Below, piece after piece: positions 26,983-35,109 of a stretch of 64,000 nt of DNA. This DNA comes from Nocardioides houyundeii. Lineage in GTDB: Bacteria > Actinomycetota > Actinomycetes > Propionibacteriales > Nocardioidaceae. The notes below the pieces were generated by a model. That model had not been told where the DNA came from, ran no database searches, and worked only from the letters and a program-made list of their open reading frames with translations. Position 1 is the stretch's first letter. Every line of letters begins with the position of its first letter. A program made the position numbers and the translations under genes. Location of the stretch: the NCBI RefSeq assembly GCF_002865585.1, contig NZ_CP025581.1, positions 3,472,001 through 3,536,000 on the forward strand, written 5' to 3'.

Positions 26983-27016
26983 GTCCGGCCCCCGTTGCAC
27001 GCAACGGGGGCCGGAC
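26983..27016 (+). terminator. Terminator after tRNA-Ser(GCU)
   Basis: Perfect 16-bp stem (GTCCGGCCCCCGTTGC / GCAACGGGGGCCGGAC) with a 2-nt loop, followed by CTTTCTC. It starts 7 nt after the tRNA. Confidence 0.9.
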
Positions 27017-27108
27017 CTTTCTCCCGCCGAGCGCGGCCTGGCGGCCCCGCCACGGCCAAGTTTCTGCAGCAATCTGCAACGCAACAACCTGCAGGTCCAT
27101 ATCGGTGA

Positions 27109-27123
27109 CATACGCCCGGTATG
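27109..27123. promoter_or_regulatory. Candidate operator upstream of the secreted-peptide gene
   Basis: Inverted repeat CATAC-GCCCG-GTATG, 58 bp before ATG 27181. It is the best dyad in the 200-bp gap and a candidate binding site for the LuxR-type regulator at 27480-28481. No binding evidence. Confidence 0.35.
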
Positions 27124-27180
27124 CGGTTGAGAATGAACTCCGAGGGCTTTCCCGAAGCCCCAGACCTGAAGGTGGCCAGC

Positions 27181-27300
27181 ATGAAGTTTGTCCGACCCGT
27201 TGCCGTTGTCGTAGCCACGACCCTGCTCAGCCTCGGTGTCCTCTCGACGGCTCCCGCCCAGGCGCGGGACACCAGCTGGGGATACAGCGTCGGGCGCTGA
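27181..27300 (+). CDS. 39-residue secreted peptide precursor (candidate signal peptide)
   Basis: ATG 27181, preceded by GAAGGTGG, encodes 39 residues. The first ~28 are a complete Sec signal peptide: MKFVRP, a hydrophobic core VAVVVATTLLSLGVLS and the cleavage motif TAPAQA. Cleavage after AQA would leave only RDTSWGYSVGR. There is no second Cys or lanthipeptide-like core. The gene converges on a LuxR-type regulator gene and shares a terminator with it. A small exported peptide beside a dedicated regulator fits a pheromone or other signal, but that is inference. I do not recognise the peptide family with certainty. Confidence 0.65.
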   Translation: MKFVRPVAVVVATTLLSLGVLSTAPAQARDTSWGYSVGR

Positions 27301-27390
27301 CCGCTCACAACCCTGACCCGCGAGACACGGGAACGTTCGGACCCCCCGCCGACCGGATCTCGGAAGCCTCCGCCAAGGCGAGTCTCGCAA

Positions 27391-27426
27391 GACGAAGGCA
27401 GCGACCATCTGGTCGCTGTCTTCGTC
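27391..27426. terminator. Bidirectional terminator between peptide gene and regulator
   Basis: 16-bp arms GACGAAGGCAGCGACC and GGTCGCTGTCTTCGTC (one mismatch) around a 4-nt loop, midway between the two convergent genes. Confidence 0.75.
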
Positions 27427-27479
27427 GTTCCAGACGATTGTCCCGAGCCGGTCTCCAGACCTGGTTCTCGGGAGCAGGA

Positions 27480-28481
27480 CTAGTCCTCCGGCTGGTCCTT
27501 CAACACTTCTTGACCGGTCACTCCACGGCGACCCATGGCGTAGCCGAGCTGGAAGCGGGTCTGCGCCTCGAACTCTTCCTTCAGGTCCGAGACGTAGCCG
27601 GCATACGTCCTGGGACTAACCCCCAGACGCTTGGCGCTCGCGGGGTCGGCGTACCCCTCGATCAGCATCCTGATCGTCATCGCGCGCTGCTCCGCGGCGA
27701 CGTAGCGGGTCATGGAGGTCTCGCGGTTGGAGTAGGGACGGCCGCGCTCCCAGACGCGTTCGAACATGTCGACCAGGTAGGCCACCAGCGACGGCTCCCG
27801 GATCGCCAGCGCCACGGCCAGCCCCTCGTGCCCGGGGATCAACGCGACCCGGCGGTCCACCACGATGATCCGGTTGAAGAACTCGTCCAGGGTCCTGACC
27901 TCGGCGCCGCGCGCCACCACCTGGGCGACGTACTTGTGGGTGTGCGTGCTGCGCCGCGCCGAGTGCTGGTAGAGGGTCCGCATCCGTACGCCGCGGTCCA
28001 GCGCCGCCAGGTCGCGCTGGGTGGCGGCCTCGAGGCTCGGTGAGTTGCGCCCGGCCTGGGGCTGAGCGGTGAGCAGCTCGTACTCGGCGTCCGCGACCAT
28101 CGAGGCGATGAACGGGTTGATCGCCTCCGACCGGACCTCGGTGAACGCCCCGCTGACCACCCCGGGAGACTTGCGCCAGGTGTGGGCCAGCCCGTTGAAG
28201 GCCTGGGCCCAGCTCGCGGACTCCGAGATCAGCTCGGCGCCGCGCTGGCCCATCGGTGAGACCACGAGCGAGGACACGGTGCTCGGATCGACCGCCACGA
28301 AGCGCGGGCCGTCACGCACCAGCAACCCGACCCGCAGCAGCAGGTCGAACCCCCGTCGGGTGTCCTCGTCCTCGAGGCGGGCGTCCTCGGCGAAGATGCC
28401 GCCCGAGGAGACGATGTCGTCGTAGAGCGGAGTCGACACCCGTTCGAACAGTTCCCGGTCCCCTGGTCCGTACTGCGCCAC
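27480..28481 (-). CDS. LuxR-type helix-turn-helix regulator with TrmB-like/sensor N-terminus
   Basis: 333 residues from GTG 28481, with AGGAGG 5 nt upstream. Residues 1-70 resemble a winged helix (FERVSTPLYDDIVSSGGIFAEDARL..., GFDLLLRVGLLV). The centre (RMRTLYQHSARRSTHTHKYVAQVVARGAEVRTLDEFFNRIIVVDRRVALIP, ~165-225) is like the PLD-fold sensor region of TrmB-LuxR proteins. The C-terminus (RMLIEGYADPASAKRLGVSPRTYAGYVSDLKEEF, ~265-300) is a LuxR-type DNA-binding domain. A strong terminator ends only ~12 nt before the GTG. The adjacent convergent secreted-peptide gene is the best candidate partner. Confidence 0.78.
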   Translation of the reverse strand: MAQYGPGDRELFERVSTPLYDDIVSSGGIFAEDARLEDEDTRRGFDLLLRVGLLVRDGPRFVAVDPSTVSSLVVSPMGQRGAELISESASWAQAFNGLAHTWRKSPGVVSGAFTEVRSEAINPFIASMVADAEYELLTAQPQAGRNSPSLEAATQRDLAALDRGVRMRTLYQHSARRSTHTHKYVAQVVARGAEVRTLDEFFNRIIVVDRRVALIPGHEGLAVALAIREPSLVAYLVDMFERVWERGRPYSNRETSMTRYVAAEQRAMTIRMLIEGYADPASAKRLGVSPRTYAGYVSDLKEEFEAQTRFQLGYAMGRRGVTGQEVLKDQPED

Positions 28482-28492
28482 GCCGCCCTCCT

Positions 28493-28565
28493 GAAAAATG
28501 CGAGAGGCCCCGGCCAGGCCCGCGCAGGCATGATCTTCGCACAGCGCGGACCTGGTCCGGGGCCT
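28493..28565 (-). terminator. Terminator of the first PEPCK gene, abutting the regulator start
   Basis: Arms at 28505-28524 and ~28545-28565 (AGGCCCCGGCCAGG / CCTGGTCCGGGGCCT) pair with small bulges. In the leftward direction CTCTCGCATTTTT follows, a U5 tract. The regulator's AGGAGG begins directly after it. Confidence 0.7.
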
Positions 28566-28595
28566 TGTCGCCCGGAGCGCAGTCGGGGCTCGGGC

Positions 28596-30455
28596 TCACG
28601 CCTCCAGGCGGGCCCGCAGCGTCTCCAGCTCGTCGCGCAGCACGCTCGGCAGGTCGTCGCCGAACTTGGCGAACCACTCCTCGATCTGCGGGATCTCGGC
28701 CTTCCACTCCTCCACGTCGACCGCCAGCGCCTGCGCGATCGCCTCCGGGGTCATGTCCAGCCCCTCGACGTCCAGGGAGCCCGGCGCCGGCACGTGACCG
28801 ATGGGGGTCTCCACGGCCGCGGCCTGACCCTCGAGCCGGTCGATGACCCACTTGAGCACCCGGCTGTTCTCGCCGAAGCCGGGCCACAGGAAGCCGCCCT
28901 CGTCGTCGCGCCGGAACCAGTTGACGTAGAAGATCCGGGGCAGCTTGGACTCGTCGTTGTCCTTGCCCATGCTGATCCAGTGGGCGAAGTAGTCGCCGGT
29001 GTTGTAGCCGATGAACGGCAGCATCGCCATCGGGTCGCGGCGCACCACCCCGACCGCGCCAACCGCGGCCGCGGTGGTCTCGGAGGAGAGGGTGGCGCCC
29101 ATGAAGGTGCCGTGGGCCCAGTCGCGCGCCTCGGTGACGAGCGGGATCGTGGTCTTGCGACGGCCACCGAACAGGATGGCGTCGATCGGCACGCCACGGG
29201 GGTCGTCGTACTCCGGGGCCAGGATGTCGCACTGCTTGATCGGGGTGCAGTAGCGGCTGTTGGGGTGGCTGGAGAGCGCTCCCCCGTTGGCAGAGCCGTC
29301 CGGCGTCCAGGGCTCGCCCTTCCAGGAGGTGGCCCGGGCCGGCGGGTTCTCCAGGCCCTCCCACCAGACGTCGCCGTCCTCGGTGAGCGCGACGTTGGTG
29401 AAGACGGAGTTGCCCTTGTTGATGGTCCTCATCGCGTTGGGGTTGGTGTGCTCGTTGGTGCCGGGCGCGACGCCGAAGAAGCCGAACTCCGGGTTGACCG
29501 CCCACAGTCGCCCGTCCTCGCCGATGCGCATCCAGGCGATGTCGTCACCGATCGCCTCGACCTTCCAGCCCGGGATGGTCGGCTGGAGCATGGCCAGGTT
29601 GGTCTTGCCGCAGGCGCTGGGGAAGGCCGCGGCGACGTACTTGGTGACCTGGGCGGGACTGGTGAGCTTGAGAATCAGCATGTGCTCGGCCATCCAGCCC
29701 TCGTCGCGGGCCATCACGCTGGCGATGCGCAGGGCGTAGCACTTCTTGCCGAGCAGGGCGTTGCCGCCGTAGCCGGAGCCGAAGCTCCAGATCATCCGCT
29801 CCTCGGGGAACTGCACGATGTACTTGGTGTCGTTGCACGGCCACGCGACGTCGGCCTGGCCCTCGGCCAGCGGCATCCCGACCGAGTGCAGCGCCGGGAC
29901 CCAGCTGACGTGCTGGCCGGCGGCGTCCAGCTCCTCCATGCGGCGCAGCACGTCGGTGCCCATCCGCGCCATCACGCGCATGCTGACCGTGACGTAGGCG
30001 GAGTCGGTGATCTCGATGCCGAACATCGGCCGCTCGGCGTCGAGGTGGCCCATCACGAAGGGGACGACGTACATGGTGCGCCCCGCCATGCACCCGGCGT
30101 AGAGCCCGCGCATGAGCTCCTTCATCTGCTTCGGGTCCATCCAGTTGTTGGTGGGTCCTGCGTCGCGCTCGGCGACGGAGCAGATGTAGGTGCGGTCCTC
30201 GACCCGGGCGACGTCGCTGGGGTCGGAGGCGGCGTGGAAGGAGTTGGGCTTGATCTCTGGGTTGAGCCGGGTGAAGGTGCCCGTGGCCTCCAGGGCGCGG
30301 GTCAGCTGCTCCCACTCCTCGTCGGAGCCGGTGCACCAGTGGATGTCGGCCGGCTGCGTCAGCGCGGCGATCTCGGTGACCCAGTCCAGGATGCCCTGGT
30401 GGCTGGTGGGCGGCTGGTTCGCGGACGTGGTGGGTGCTGGGGTGACGGCAGTCAT
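28596..30455 (-). CDS. pckG: Phosphoenolpyruvate carboxykinase (GTP)
   Basis: 619 residues, the usual GTP-PEPCK size. It makes PEP, CO2 and GDP from oxaloacetate and GTP, the entry to gluconeogenesis, in the cytosol. Visible motifs: NNWMDPKQM, the substrate/Mn region [15 protein letters not shown], and the P-loop [13 protein letters not shown] with the hyper-reactive Cys282, then GDDIAWMR and [25 protein letters not shown] precedes ATG 30455. A second, divergent PEPCK gene lies upstream, 187 bp away and separated by a terminator, so the two are separately expressed. Confidence 0.96.
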   Translation of the reverse strand: MTAVTPAPTTSANQPPTSHQGILDWVTEIAALTQPADIHWCTGSDEEWEQLTRALEATGTFTRLNPEIKPNSFHAASDPSDVARVEDRTYICSVAERDAGPTNNWMDPKQMKELMRGLYAGCMAGRTMYVVPFVMGHLDAERPMFGIEITDSAYVTVSMRVMARMGTDVLRRMEELDAAGQHVSWVPALHSVGMPLAEGQADVAWPCNDTKYIVQFPEERMIWSFGSGYGGNALLGKKCYALRIASVMARDEGWMAEHMLILKLTSPAQVTKYVAAAFPSACGKTNLAMLQPTIPGWKVEAIGDDIAWMRIGEDGRLWAVNPEFGFFGVAPGTNEHTNPNAMRTINKGNSVFTNVALTEDGDVWWEGLENPPARATSWKGEPWTPDGSANGGALSSHPNSRYCTPIKQCDILAPEYDDPRGVPIDAILFGGRRKTTIPLVTEARDWAHGTFMGATLSSETTAAAVGAVGVVRRDPMAMLPFIGYNTGDYFAHWISMGKDNDESKLPRIFYVNWFRRDDEGGFLWPGFGENSRVLKWVIDRLEGQAAAVETPIGHVPAPGSLDVEGLDMTPEAIAQALAVDVEEWKAEIPQIEEWFAKFGDDLPSVLRDELETLRARLEA

Positions 30456-30577
30456 GACTGTCCCTCTCGCGCGTGCGGGGTGGTTCGCCCGGCACCTTTG
30501 CCCGGCGGGATGGGTGCGGCGAGGCTAGCGCGGCGCGGGAGGGTCACCTATTGGATCGATCAAGGCTGGAACGCGAC

Positions 30578-30614
30578 GACGGCCCCCGTGCTCGCGTGCG
30601 AGCTCGGGGCCGTC
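30578..30614 (-). terminator. Terminator of the second PEPCK gene
   Basis: GACGGCCCC / GGGGCCGTC outer stem and GCTCGC / GCGAGC inner stem with a GT loop, 29 bp after the stop at 30643. No long U tract. Confidence 0.7.
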
Positions 30615-30642
30615 GAGGGCGGTGCTATGGACTGGGTGAGGG

Positions 30643-32487
30643 TCAGCTCTCGTCGCTGTCCAGCTCGGACGCGACCCGGCGGTGGGCCTCCCAGATCGCC
30701 TCAGGCATGTTGTCGAACTGCTTGAGATGCTCCTCGCGGTAGCCCATCTCCTGCTGCCAGCGGGCCTTGTCGATCGTGAGGATCGTCTTCAGGTCCTTGG
30801 CGCTGATGTCCATGCCCTCGAGGTCGAGCTCCTCCTCGGTCGGGATGATCCCGACCGGGGTGCGGTTGCCCTTGACCTCGCCGTTCTTGAGCTTGAGCAG
30901 CCACAGCAGCGGGCGCAGGTTGTCGCGGTATCCGGGCCACAGGAAGTGGCCGTCCTCCGGGTCCTTCTGGAACCAGTTGACGTGGGCGAAGATCGGCTGG
31001 TCCTTGGCGGCCCCGACGATGTCGAGGTAGTGCTGGGCGTAGTCGCCCTCGCCGTAGGCCATGAACGGGCGGTTGGACATGGGGTCGTAGCGGAGCACGC
31101 CCTCCTTGCCCTCGGCCGCGGCGGTCGCCTCGGCACCCAGCGTCAGGCCGTCGTAGACGCCCTCGGCGAGGTCGTGGATCGCGCGGATCAGCGGCTCACG
31201 GTCGCGGGTACGGCCACCGAAGATGATCGCGTCGATCGGGACGCCGGCAGCGGCGTCGTAGTCCTTGGCGATGTTGGGGACGTTGTCCAGCGTGGTGGTG
31301 AACCGGCTGTTCGGGTGCGCCCACGGGTCGTTCTGCTCGGCCTCGGAGCGCTCCGAGATCGGGTTGCCCTTCCAGTCCAGCCAGCCGGTGTTGTCGGCGG
31401 GCGGCTGCGGGGTGCGGCCCTCCCACCAGACCTCCTGGGTGGTGGGGTTGTAGGCGATGTTGGTGAAGATCGCCTTCGTGCCCTCGGCGATGGAGGCCAG
31501 AGCGGTGGGGTTGGTGCCCTCGTTGGTGTCCTTGGCGACACCGAAGACGCCGTACTCCGGGTTCATGCCGTAGAGCTTGCCGTCGGCCTCGTTGACCCAG
31601 AGCCACGCGATGTCGTCGCCGTAGAAGGAGACGTGGTAGCGGTCGCCCAGGGCGTCGGGGGCCAGCATCATCGCGAGGTTGGTCTTGCCCGAGGCACTCG
31701 GGAAGCCACCGCAGATGTGGTAGTCCTTGCCGGTCTCCTTGTCGTGGATCCCGATGAGCATGTACTGCTCGGCGAGGAACTTCTTCGACGCCCAGCCGTC
31801 GTACGCACCCTGGCGCAGGCCGTGCGCGATCTTGCCGAGCAGCGCGTTGCCGCCGTACGACGACCCGAAGTGCAGGATCGTGCGCTCGTCGGCGACGGTG
31901 ACGAAGTAGCGCTGGTCCTCGGGGGTGCCCTGGCCCAGGTTCTCCAGGTCGCCGGTCACGTGGACCGCGCGGACGAACTGGTTGGGGTCCTCGAGGTCGT
32001 TGAGGAACTGCGCGCCCACCCGGGACATGCGGATCATGTGCAGCACCACGGTGCGGGCGTCCGTCAGCTCGACACCGGCCGCCCACGGGGCGAGGTCGTT
32101 GCCGGGAGGCGACATCAGGTAGGGGATGACGTACATCGTCTTGCCCTGCGACGCGCCGCGCATCCGGTCGTGGAGCAGCGGCTTCATCTCGTCGGCGGGG
32201 CGCCAGTTGTTGTAGACGCCCTTGTCCTTGGGGTCGTTCGTGGCCACGATCGTGCGCTCCTCGGAGCGCGCGGTGTCCTTGTAGTAGCTGCGGGAGTAGT
32301 AGAGACCCTCGCCCGCCGGGTCGAGCTCGCCCGCGTCCAGGGCCTCCTGGATGAGCCGAGCGTCGTCGGCGGCGGAGACCACCTCGATGCGCTCGGCGCC
32401 CGTCAGTTCCGCGTAGTAACGAACGTACTCGAGAACGTGCGGGTTCTTCAGCCCAGCGGCGTCCAGTGCTGCCTCAACGTCTGCCAT
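30643..32487 (-). CDS. PEP carboxykinase (GTP) family paralogue with Cys-to-Ser P-loop
   Basis: 614 residues, full length for the GTP family and collinear with it: [68 protein letters not shown] and HVNWFQKDPEDGHFLWPG. The P-loop reads GFPSASGKTNLAM, so Ser266 (codon TCG at 31692-31690) replaces the hyper-reactive Cys of classical GTP-PEPCKs, including its neighbour. The N-terminal ~60 residues are unlike the neighbour. All other substrate motifs are kept, so it is probably active, perhaps with different kinetics or nucleotide choice. It is divergent from an ArsR-type gene that may control it. Confidence 0.85.
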   Translation of the reverse strand: MADVEAALDAAGLKNPHVLEYVRYYAELTGAERIEVVSAADDARLIQEALDAGELDPAGEGLYYSRSYYKDTARSEERTIVATNDPKDKGVYNNWRPADEMKPLLHDRMRGASQGKTMYVIPYLMSPPGNDLAPWAAGVELTDARTVVLHMIRMSRVGAQFLNDLEDPNQFVRAVHVTGDLENLGQGTPEDQRYFVTVADERTILHFGSSYGGNALLGKIAHGLRQGAYDGWASKKFLAEQYMLIGIHDKETGKDYHICGGFPSASGKTNLAMMLAPDALGDRYHVSFYGDDIAWLWVNEADGKLYGMNPEYGVFGVAKDTNEGTNPTALASIAEGTKAIFTNIAYNPTTQEVWWEGRTPQPPADNTGWLDWKGNPISERSEAEQNDPWAHPNSRFTTTLDNVPNIAKDYDAAAGVPIDAIIFGGRTRDREPLIRAIHDLAEGVYDGLTLGAEATAAAEGKEGVLRYDPMSNRPFMAYGEGDYAQHYLDIVGAAKDQPIFAHVNWFQKDPEDGHFLWPGYRDNLRPLLWLLKLKNGEVKGNRTPVGIIPTEEELDLEGMDISAKDLKTILTIDKARWQQEMGYREEHLKQFDNMPEAIWEAHRRVASELDSDES

Positions 32488-32563
32488 CGTGCCTTGCTCC
32501 CTCAGTCATGGAAGTTCCGGTGCCCGGACCTCTTCGTCCGCCTGCCGTGCCCTCGTACCCACA

Positions 32564-32618
32564 AAACTCTAATTGAAGAGTTTCGCAACTACGCTAGTCT
32601 GCACATGTCGTGAGACTA
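32564..32618. promoter_or_regulatory. Two dyads in the pckG2/ArsR divergent region
   Basis: AAACTCT-AATTGA-AGAGTTT (32564-32583) is a perfect 7-bp inverted repeat with a 6-nt spacer, and TAGTCT-N12-AGACTA (32595-32618) a second. Both lie between the two start codons, where an ArsR-type repressor would act. Confidence 0.5.
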
Positions 32619-32643
32619 ACCTGAGAGGCAGGGTGGGGGCATC

Positions 32644-32973
32644 ATGGCAGTACCCGTCTACGAGGCCAAAGCCGACCTCTTCCGGACGCTCGGTCACCCG
32701 GTGCGGGTCCGCGTCCTGGAGCTCCTCTGCGAGAAGCCGATGCCGGTGAGGGACCTGCTGGCCGAGATCTCGGTGGAGTCCTCCAACCTCTCCCAGCAGC
32801 TCGCCGTGCTGCGCCGCTCCGGCCTGGTCACCTCCACCCGGCACGGCACCACCGTCGAGTACGCCGTCGCCAGTCCCGGGATCGCGGCCCTCCTCGCCGC
32901 CGGCCGGGAGATCCTCGCCTCGGTCTGGAGCGACGCCGAGGACCGGCTGCACGAGCTGCGCGAGACCTCCTGA
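32644..32973 (+). CDS. ArsR-family winged-helix regulator
   Basis: 109 residues: KADLFRTLGHPVRVRVLELLCEKPMPVRDLLAEISVESSNLSQQLAVLRRSGLVTSTRHGTTVEYAV is the ArsR winged helix (residues ~8-75), followed by a helical tail. GGTGGGGGC precedes ATG 32644. No Cys pair for metal binding is seen, so it is probably not a metal sensor. It is divergent from the second PEPCK gene; the dyads between the two suggest that it controls that gene and itself. Confidence 0.88.
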   Translation: MAVPVYEAKADLFRTLGHPVRVRVLELLCEKPMPVRDLLAEISVESSNLSQQLAVLRRSGLVTSTRHGTTVEYAVASPGIAALLAAGREILASVWSDAEDRLHELRETS

Positions 32974-33031
32974 TTTCACGCCCGGGCAGCCCATCGGCTA
33001 CTCTCTTCCAGTCCTCGCCTTGGCGGGACGG

Positions 33032-33104
33032 GCGCCTGTAGCTCAACGGATAGAGCATCTGACTACGGATCAGAAGGTTTGGGGTTCGAATCCCTACAGG
33101 CGCA
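33032..33104 (+). tRNA. tRNA-Arg (anticodon ACG), integration site
   Basis: Acceptor GCGCCTG / CAGGCGC, D-arm GCTC-AACGGATA-GAGC, anticodon arm TCTGA-CTACGGA-TCAGA, T-arm TTTGGGGTTCGAATCCCTA. CCA is not encoded. Its 3' part from the anticodon on is duplicated at 45451-45494, so the tRNA is the attachment site of the element that follows. Confidence 0.97.
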
Positions 33105-33106
33105 CA
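33063..33106 (+). repeat. attL (44-bp direct repeat, inside tRNA-Arg)
   Basis: Runs from the anticodon loop (CTACGGATCAGAAGG) to two bases past the tRNA end (CAGGCGCACA). Identical to 45451-45494. Confidence 0.95.
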
Positions 33107-33113
33107 AGACAGA

Positions 33114-33147
33114 GGCTCCTGACCTGCAGCGATGCAGGTCAGGGGCC
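33114..33147 (+). terminator. Terminator after tRNA-Arg, carried by the element
   Basis: GGCTCCTGACCTGCA / TGCAGGTCAGGGGCC, 15-bp stem with one G-T pair and a 4-nt loop, followed by GTTTACGTTG. It lies inside the element and so replaces the original terminator now beyond attR. Confidence 0.85.
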
Positions 33148-33182
33148 GTTTACGTTGTGGGGATCAGGGTGCGATCCATCGC

Positions 33183-34343
33183 TTACCCACCGCTTACCTC
33201 CTCCGGGGCCACTAGAGCCGAGAGGAGATCACGAGCATCTGGACCCTGATGCGTGCGCTCGATGTAGTGCCGCTCGGTAATCGCCGAGGATGAATGCCCC
33301 AGTTGTGCCGAGGCCGTCAGGGCGTCGAACTCGCGCGAGATCACTGTTGCCACCGTCTTGCGGAACGTGTGCGACGTCACAGCCGACCATTCGGGATGGC
33401 GGCGCTGGAAGGCCCGCCACTGCTTCGCCACGTTTCGGTGATCGCGGAGAGTGCCAGTGGAAGACGCGAACACGACGCCGTGATCGTTGCCTTCCTTCTC
33501 TACCCGACGACGAAGCAGCATCTCGACGGCAAACGGTGGGAGTTTCAAAAGACGCTGGCCGGCTGCAGTCTTCGCATGCTCTTGAAGCATGACAGGGCCT
33601 CCCTTCTGCCTGATGAGTGTGGCCGCGATCTTCACGGTGGGCGTGGCTCCCAAGTCCACGTGACTCCACCGCAGAGCCAGAGCCTCGTTGATCCGACACC
33701 CTGTGGCGAGAAGTAGGTCAATTAAGTCCGGGAAGTCAGCGCGAGAAGCCGCCTGGTCGGCCCTGATGCCCTTCCTCAGGGTCACGACTTCATCCGGACT
33801 CAAAGCCACCACTGTTTTCAACTTCACCGCGATAGGTAGCGTCTGCTTCGCTGGGTTCGACTGGAGCGCATCGTGACGCACGGCCACGCCGACAATCCCA
33901 ATCAGCACAGTCCTCACCCCCTTCGCCGCAGTGGCACCGGAGCGTTCCCGAACGGTGGCCAAATGACTGTCCAGGCGGCCCACTCGGAGTTCCTGAACCA
34001 TGACGGCGCCAAGAGCTCGACGCACGTGCCGGTCCACCACCTCTCGGTAGTGGGCCTTCGTCCCGGCGGCTCGATCTGAGTCGTCAATCTCCTTCAGCCA
34101 CAGATCCGCGACGTCGTTGATGCGCGTGGTACCAGTGACGATGTCGCCAGACGGCCTGGATCGCGCCATCAACCGCGACAAGAGCTCGTTCTCTGCCCTT
34201 GACCGGCTCGTACCCGACGCCTCCACCAGGCGTGTCTGACCATCGAAGTCGCGAAACCTCGCGCGTGCGCGGTAATGACCTTTGCGGATGAGCACCGTGG
34301 AGATCCGCCCCCACCGCCCCAACTGCAGCGAGGGCCTAGCCAC
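33183..34343 (-). CDS. int: Tyrosine site-specific integrase
   Basis: 386 residues from GTG 34343, giving the common start VARPSLQLGRWGRIS. An N-terminal SAM-like core-binding domain (~75-170) precedes the catalytic domain with Arg217 (TGCRINEALALRW), His325-x-x-Arg328 (SHTFRKTVA), His350 (QLGHSSSAIT) and Tyr360 (ERHYIE), the full tyrosine-recombinase set. It lies next to attL, 76 bp away, and presumably integrates and, with the excisionase, excises the element at tRNA-Arg. Its start overlaps the XRE gene end by 8 nt, so the two are translationally coupled. Confidence 0.95.
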   Translation of the reverse strand: MARPSLQLGRWGRISTVLIRKGHYRARARFRDFDGQTRLVEASGTSRSRAENELLSRLMARSRPSGDIVTGTTRINDVADLWLKEIDDSDRAAGTKAHYREVVDRHVRRALGAVMVQELRVGRLDSHLATVRERSGATAAKGVRTVLIGIVGVAVRHDALQSNPAKQTLPIAVKLKTVVALSPDEVVTLRKGIRADQAASRADFPDLIDLLLATGCRINEALALRWSHVDLGATPTVKIAATLIRQKGGPVMLQEHAKTAAGQRLLKLPPFAVEMLLRRRVEKEGNDHGVVFASSTGTLRDHRNVAKQWRAFQRRHPEWSAVTSHTFRKTVATVISREFDALTASAQLGHSSSAITERHYIERTHQGPDARDLLSALVAPEEVSGG

Positions 34344-34983
34344 GAGGAACCTGAGGCGGGAGTGGGGGCGCGGGATCAAAAGCCTGCCTCGCCCACCCCT
34401 CATCGTCGTCTGGATCAAGTGTGCGGAGCTGTTCGATGTCGGCGTTGTGGTACTCGGACTCCCCCTTGCCGTCCTTGCGGTCCTCGTCACTCCAACCCGC
34501 GCACTGCTCTTCCCACTCAAGCAACTTCACACGGGTCCATGTCTTGCGCCTGTCAAAGCGCTCTTCGTCATTGAGGACTTCGCGCGGCCTGACGCGTTCA
34601 TGAAATCGCCTGCCTGCCTCGCTACTCATCCGCTGGGTCAATGACCGAAGGCCGTTTCCCCACTGCCAGACCATCCGAGTGTCGAGCCAACTCTCGGGGT
34701 AGCCCGTCAGCGCGCACCCAACCGAGGACCCCAACTCGCGAGGGAACAGCAACGCACTTGGATTGACATCGAGCACCAGGGCTAAGGCGACGAGATCGTC
34801 TACGTCAACGCGGCGCTCGCCGGCTTCGATCCTGCGAAGACCAAGTGGCGGGATTTTGTGGCCCCGCCGCGCTAGCTCTCGGGACACCTCCGCGTACGAC
34901 AGACCCAGTTCGAGCCTGAAGTGCTCGATGTTGGTGCGCACCGTGCTTGAGGTCGGTCCCGACGTCAATTGCTTACCTGCCAT
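34336..34983 (-). CDS. XRE-type repressor
   Basis: 215 residues from ATG 34983. Residues ~15-75 are a Cro/C1 helix-turn-helix (VRTNIEHFRLELGLSYAEVSRELARRGHKIPPLGLRRIEAGERRVDVDDLVALALVLDVNPSALLFP). The C-terminal part is charged with no protease motif (no Ser/Lys LexA-type site). A TATGCT box just upstream of ATG suggests a leaderless message. Divergent from the excisionase gene across two palindromes, and co-transcribed with the integrase, it is the probable master repressor of the element. Confidence 0.85.
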   Translation of the reverse strand: MAGKQLTSGPTSSTVRTNIEHFRLELGLSYAEVSRELARRGHKIPPLGLRRIEAGERRVDVDDLVALALVLDVNPSALLFPRELGSSVGCALTGYPESWLDTRMVWQWGNGLRSLTQRMSSEAGRRFHERVRPREVLNDEERFDRRKTWTRVKLLEWEEQCAGWSDEDRKDGKGESEYHNADIEQLRTLDPDDDEGWARQAFDPAPPLPPQVPRG

Positions 34984-35034
34984 GGGCAGAGCATAGACGA
35001 TCAAAGATGAAGATCAATGATTCATGTCCCACAA

Positions 35035-35082
35035 CTCATGAAAAACCATGAGAGAGTTTTCCTCGTTCTAAGATCAGAACGA
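35035..35082. promoter_or_regulatory. Operator-like palindromes of the element's genetic switch
   Basis: CTCATG-AAAAAC-CATGAG (35035-35052) and TCGTTCT-AAGATC-AGAACGA (35063-35082) are perfect inverted repeats with 6-nt spacers, centres 29 bp apart, between the divergent repressor and excisionase genes. Confidence 0.6.
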
Positions 35083-35109
35083 TCTATGACTAGAAAGAAG
35101 GGATCAAAC

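Noticed and set aside
28530..32613. Long plus-strand frames (over 600 codons) through both PEPCK genes
   Set aside because: Antisense shadows of conserved enzymes; no motifs, no ribosome sites.
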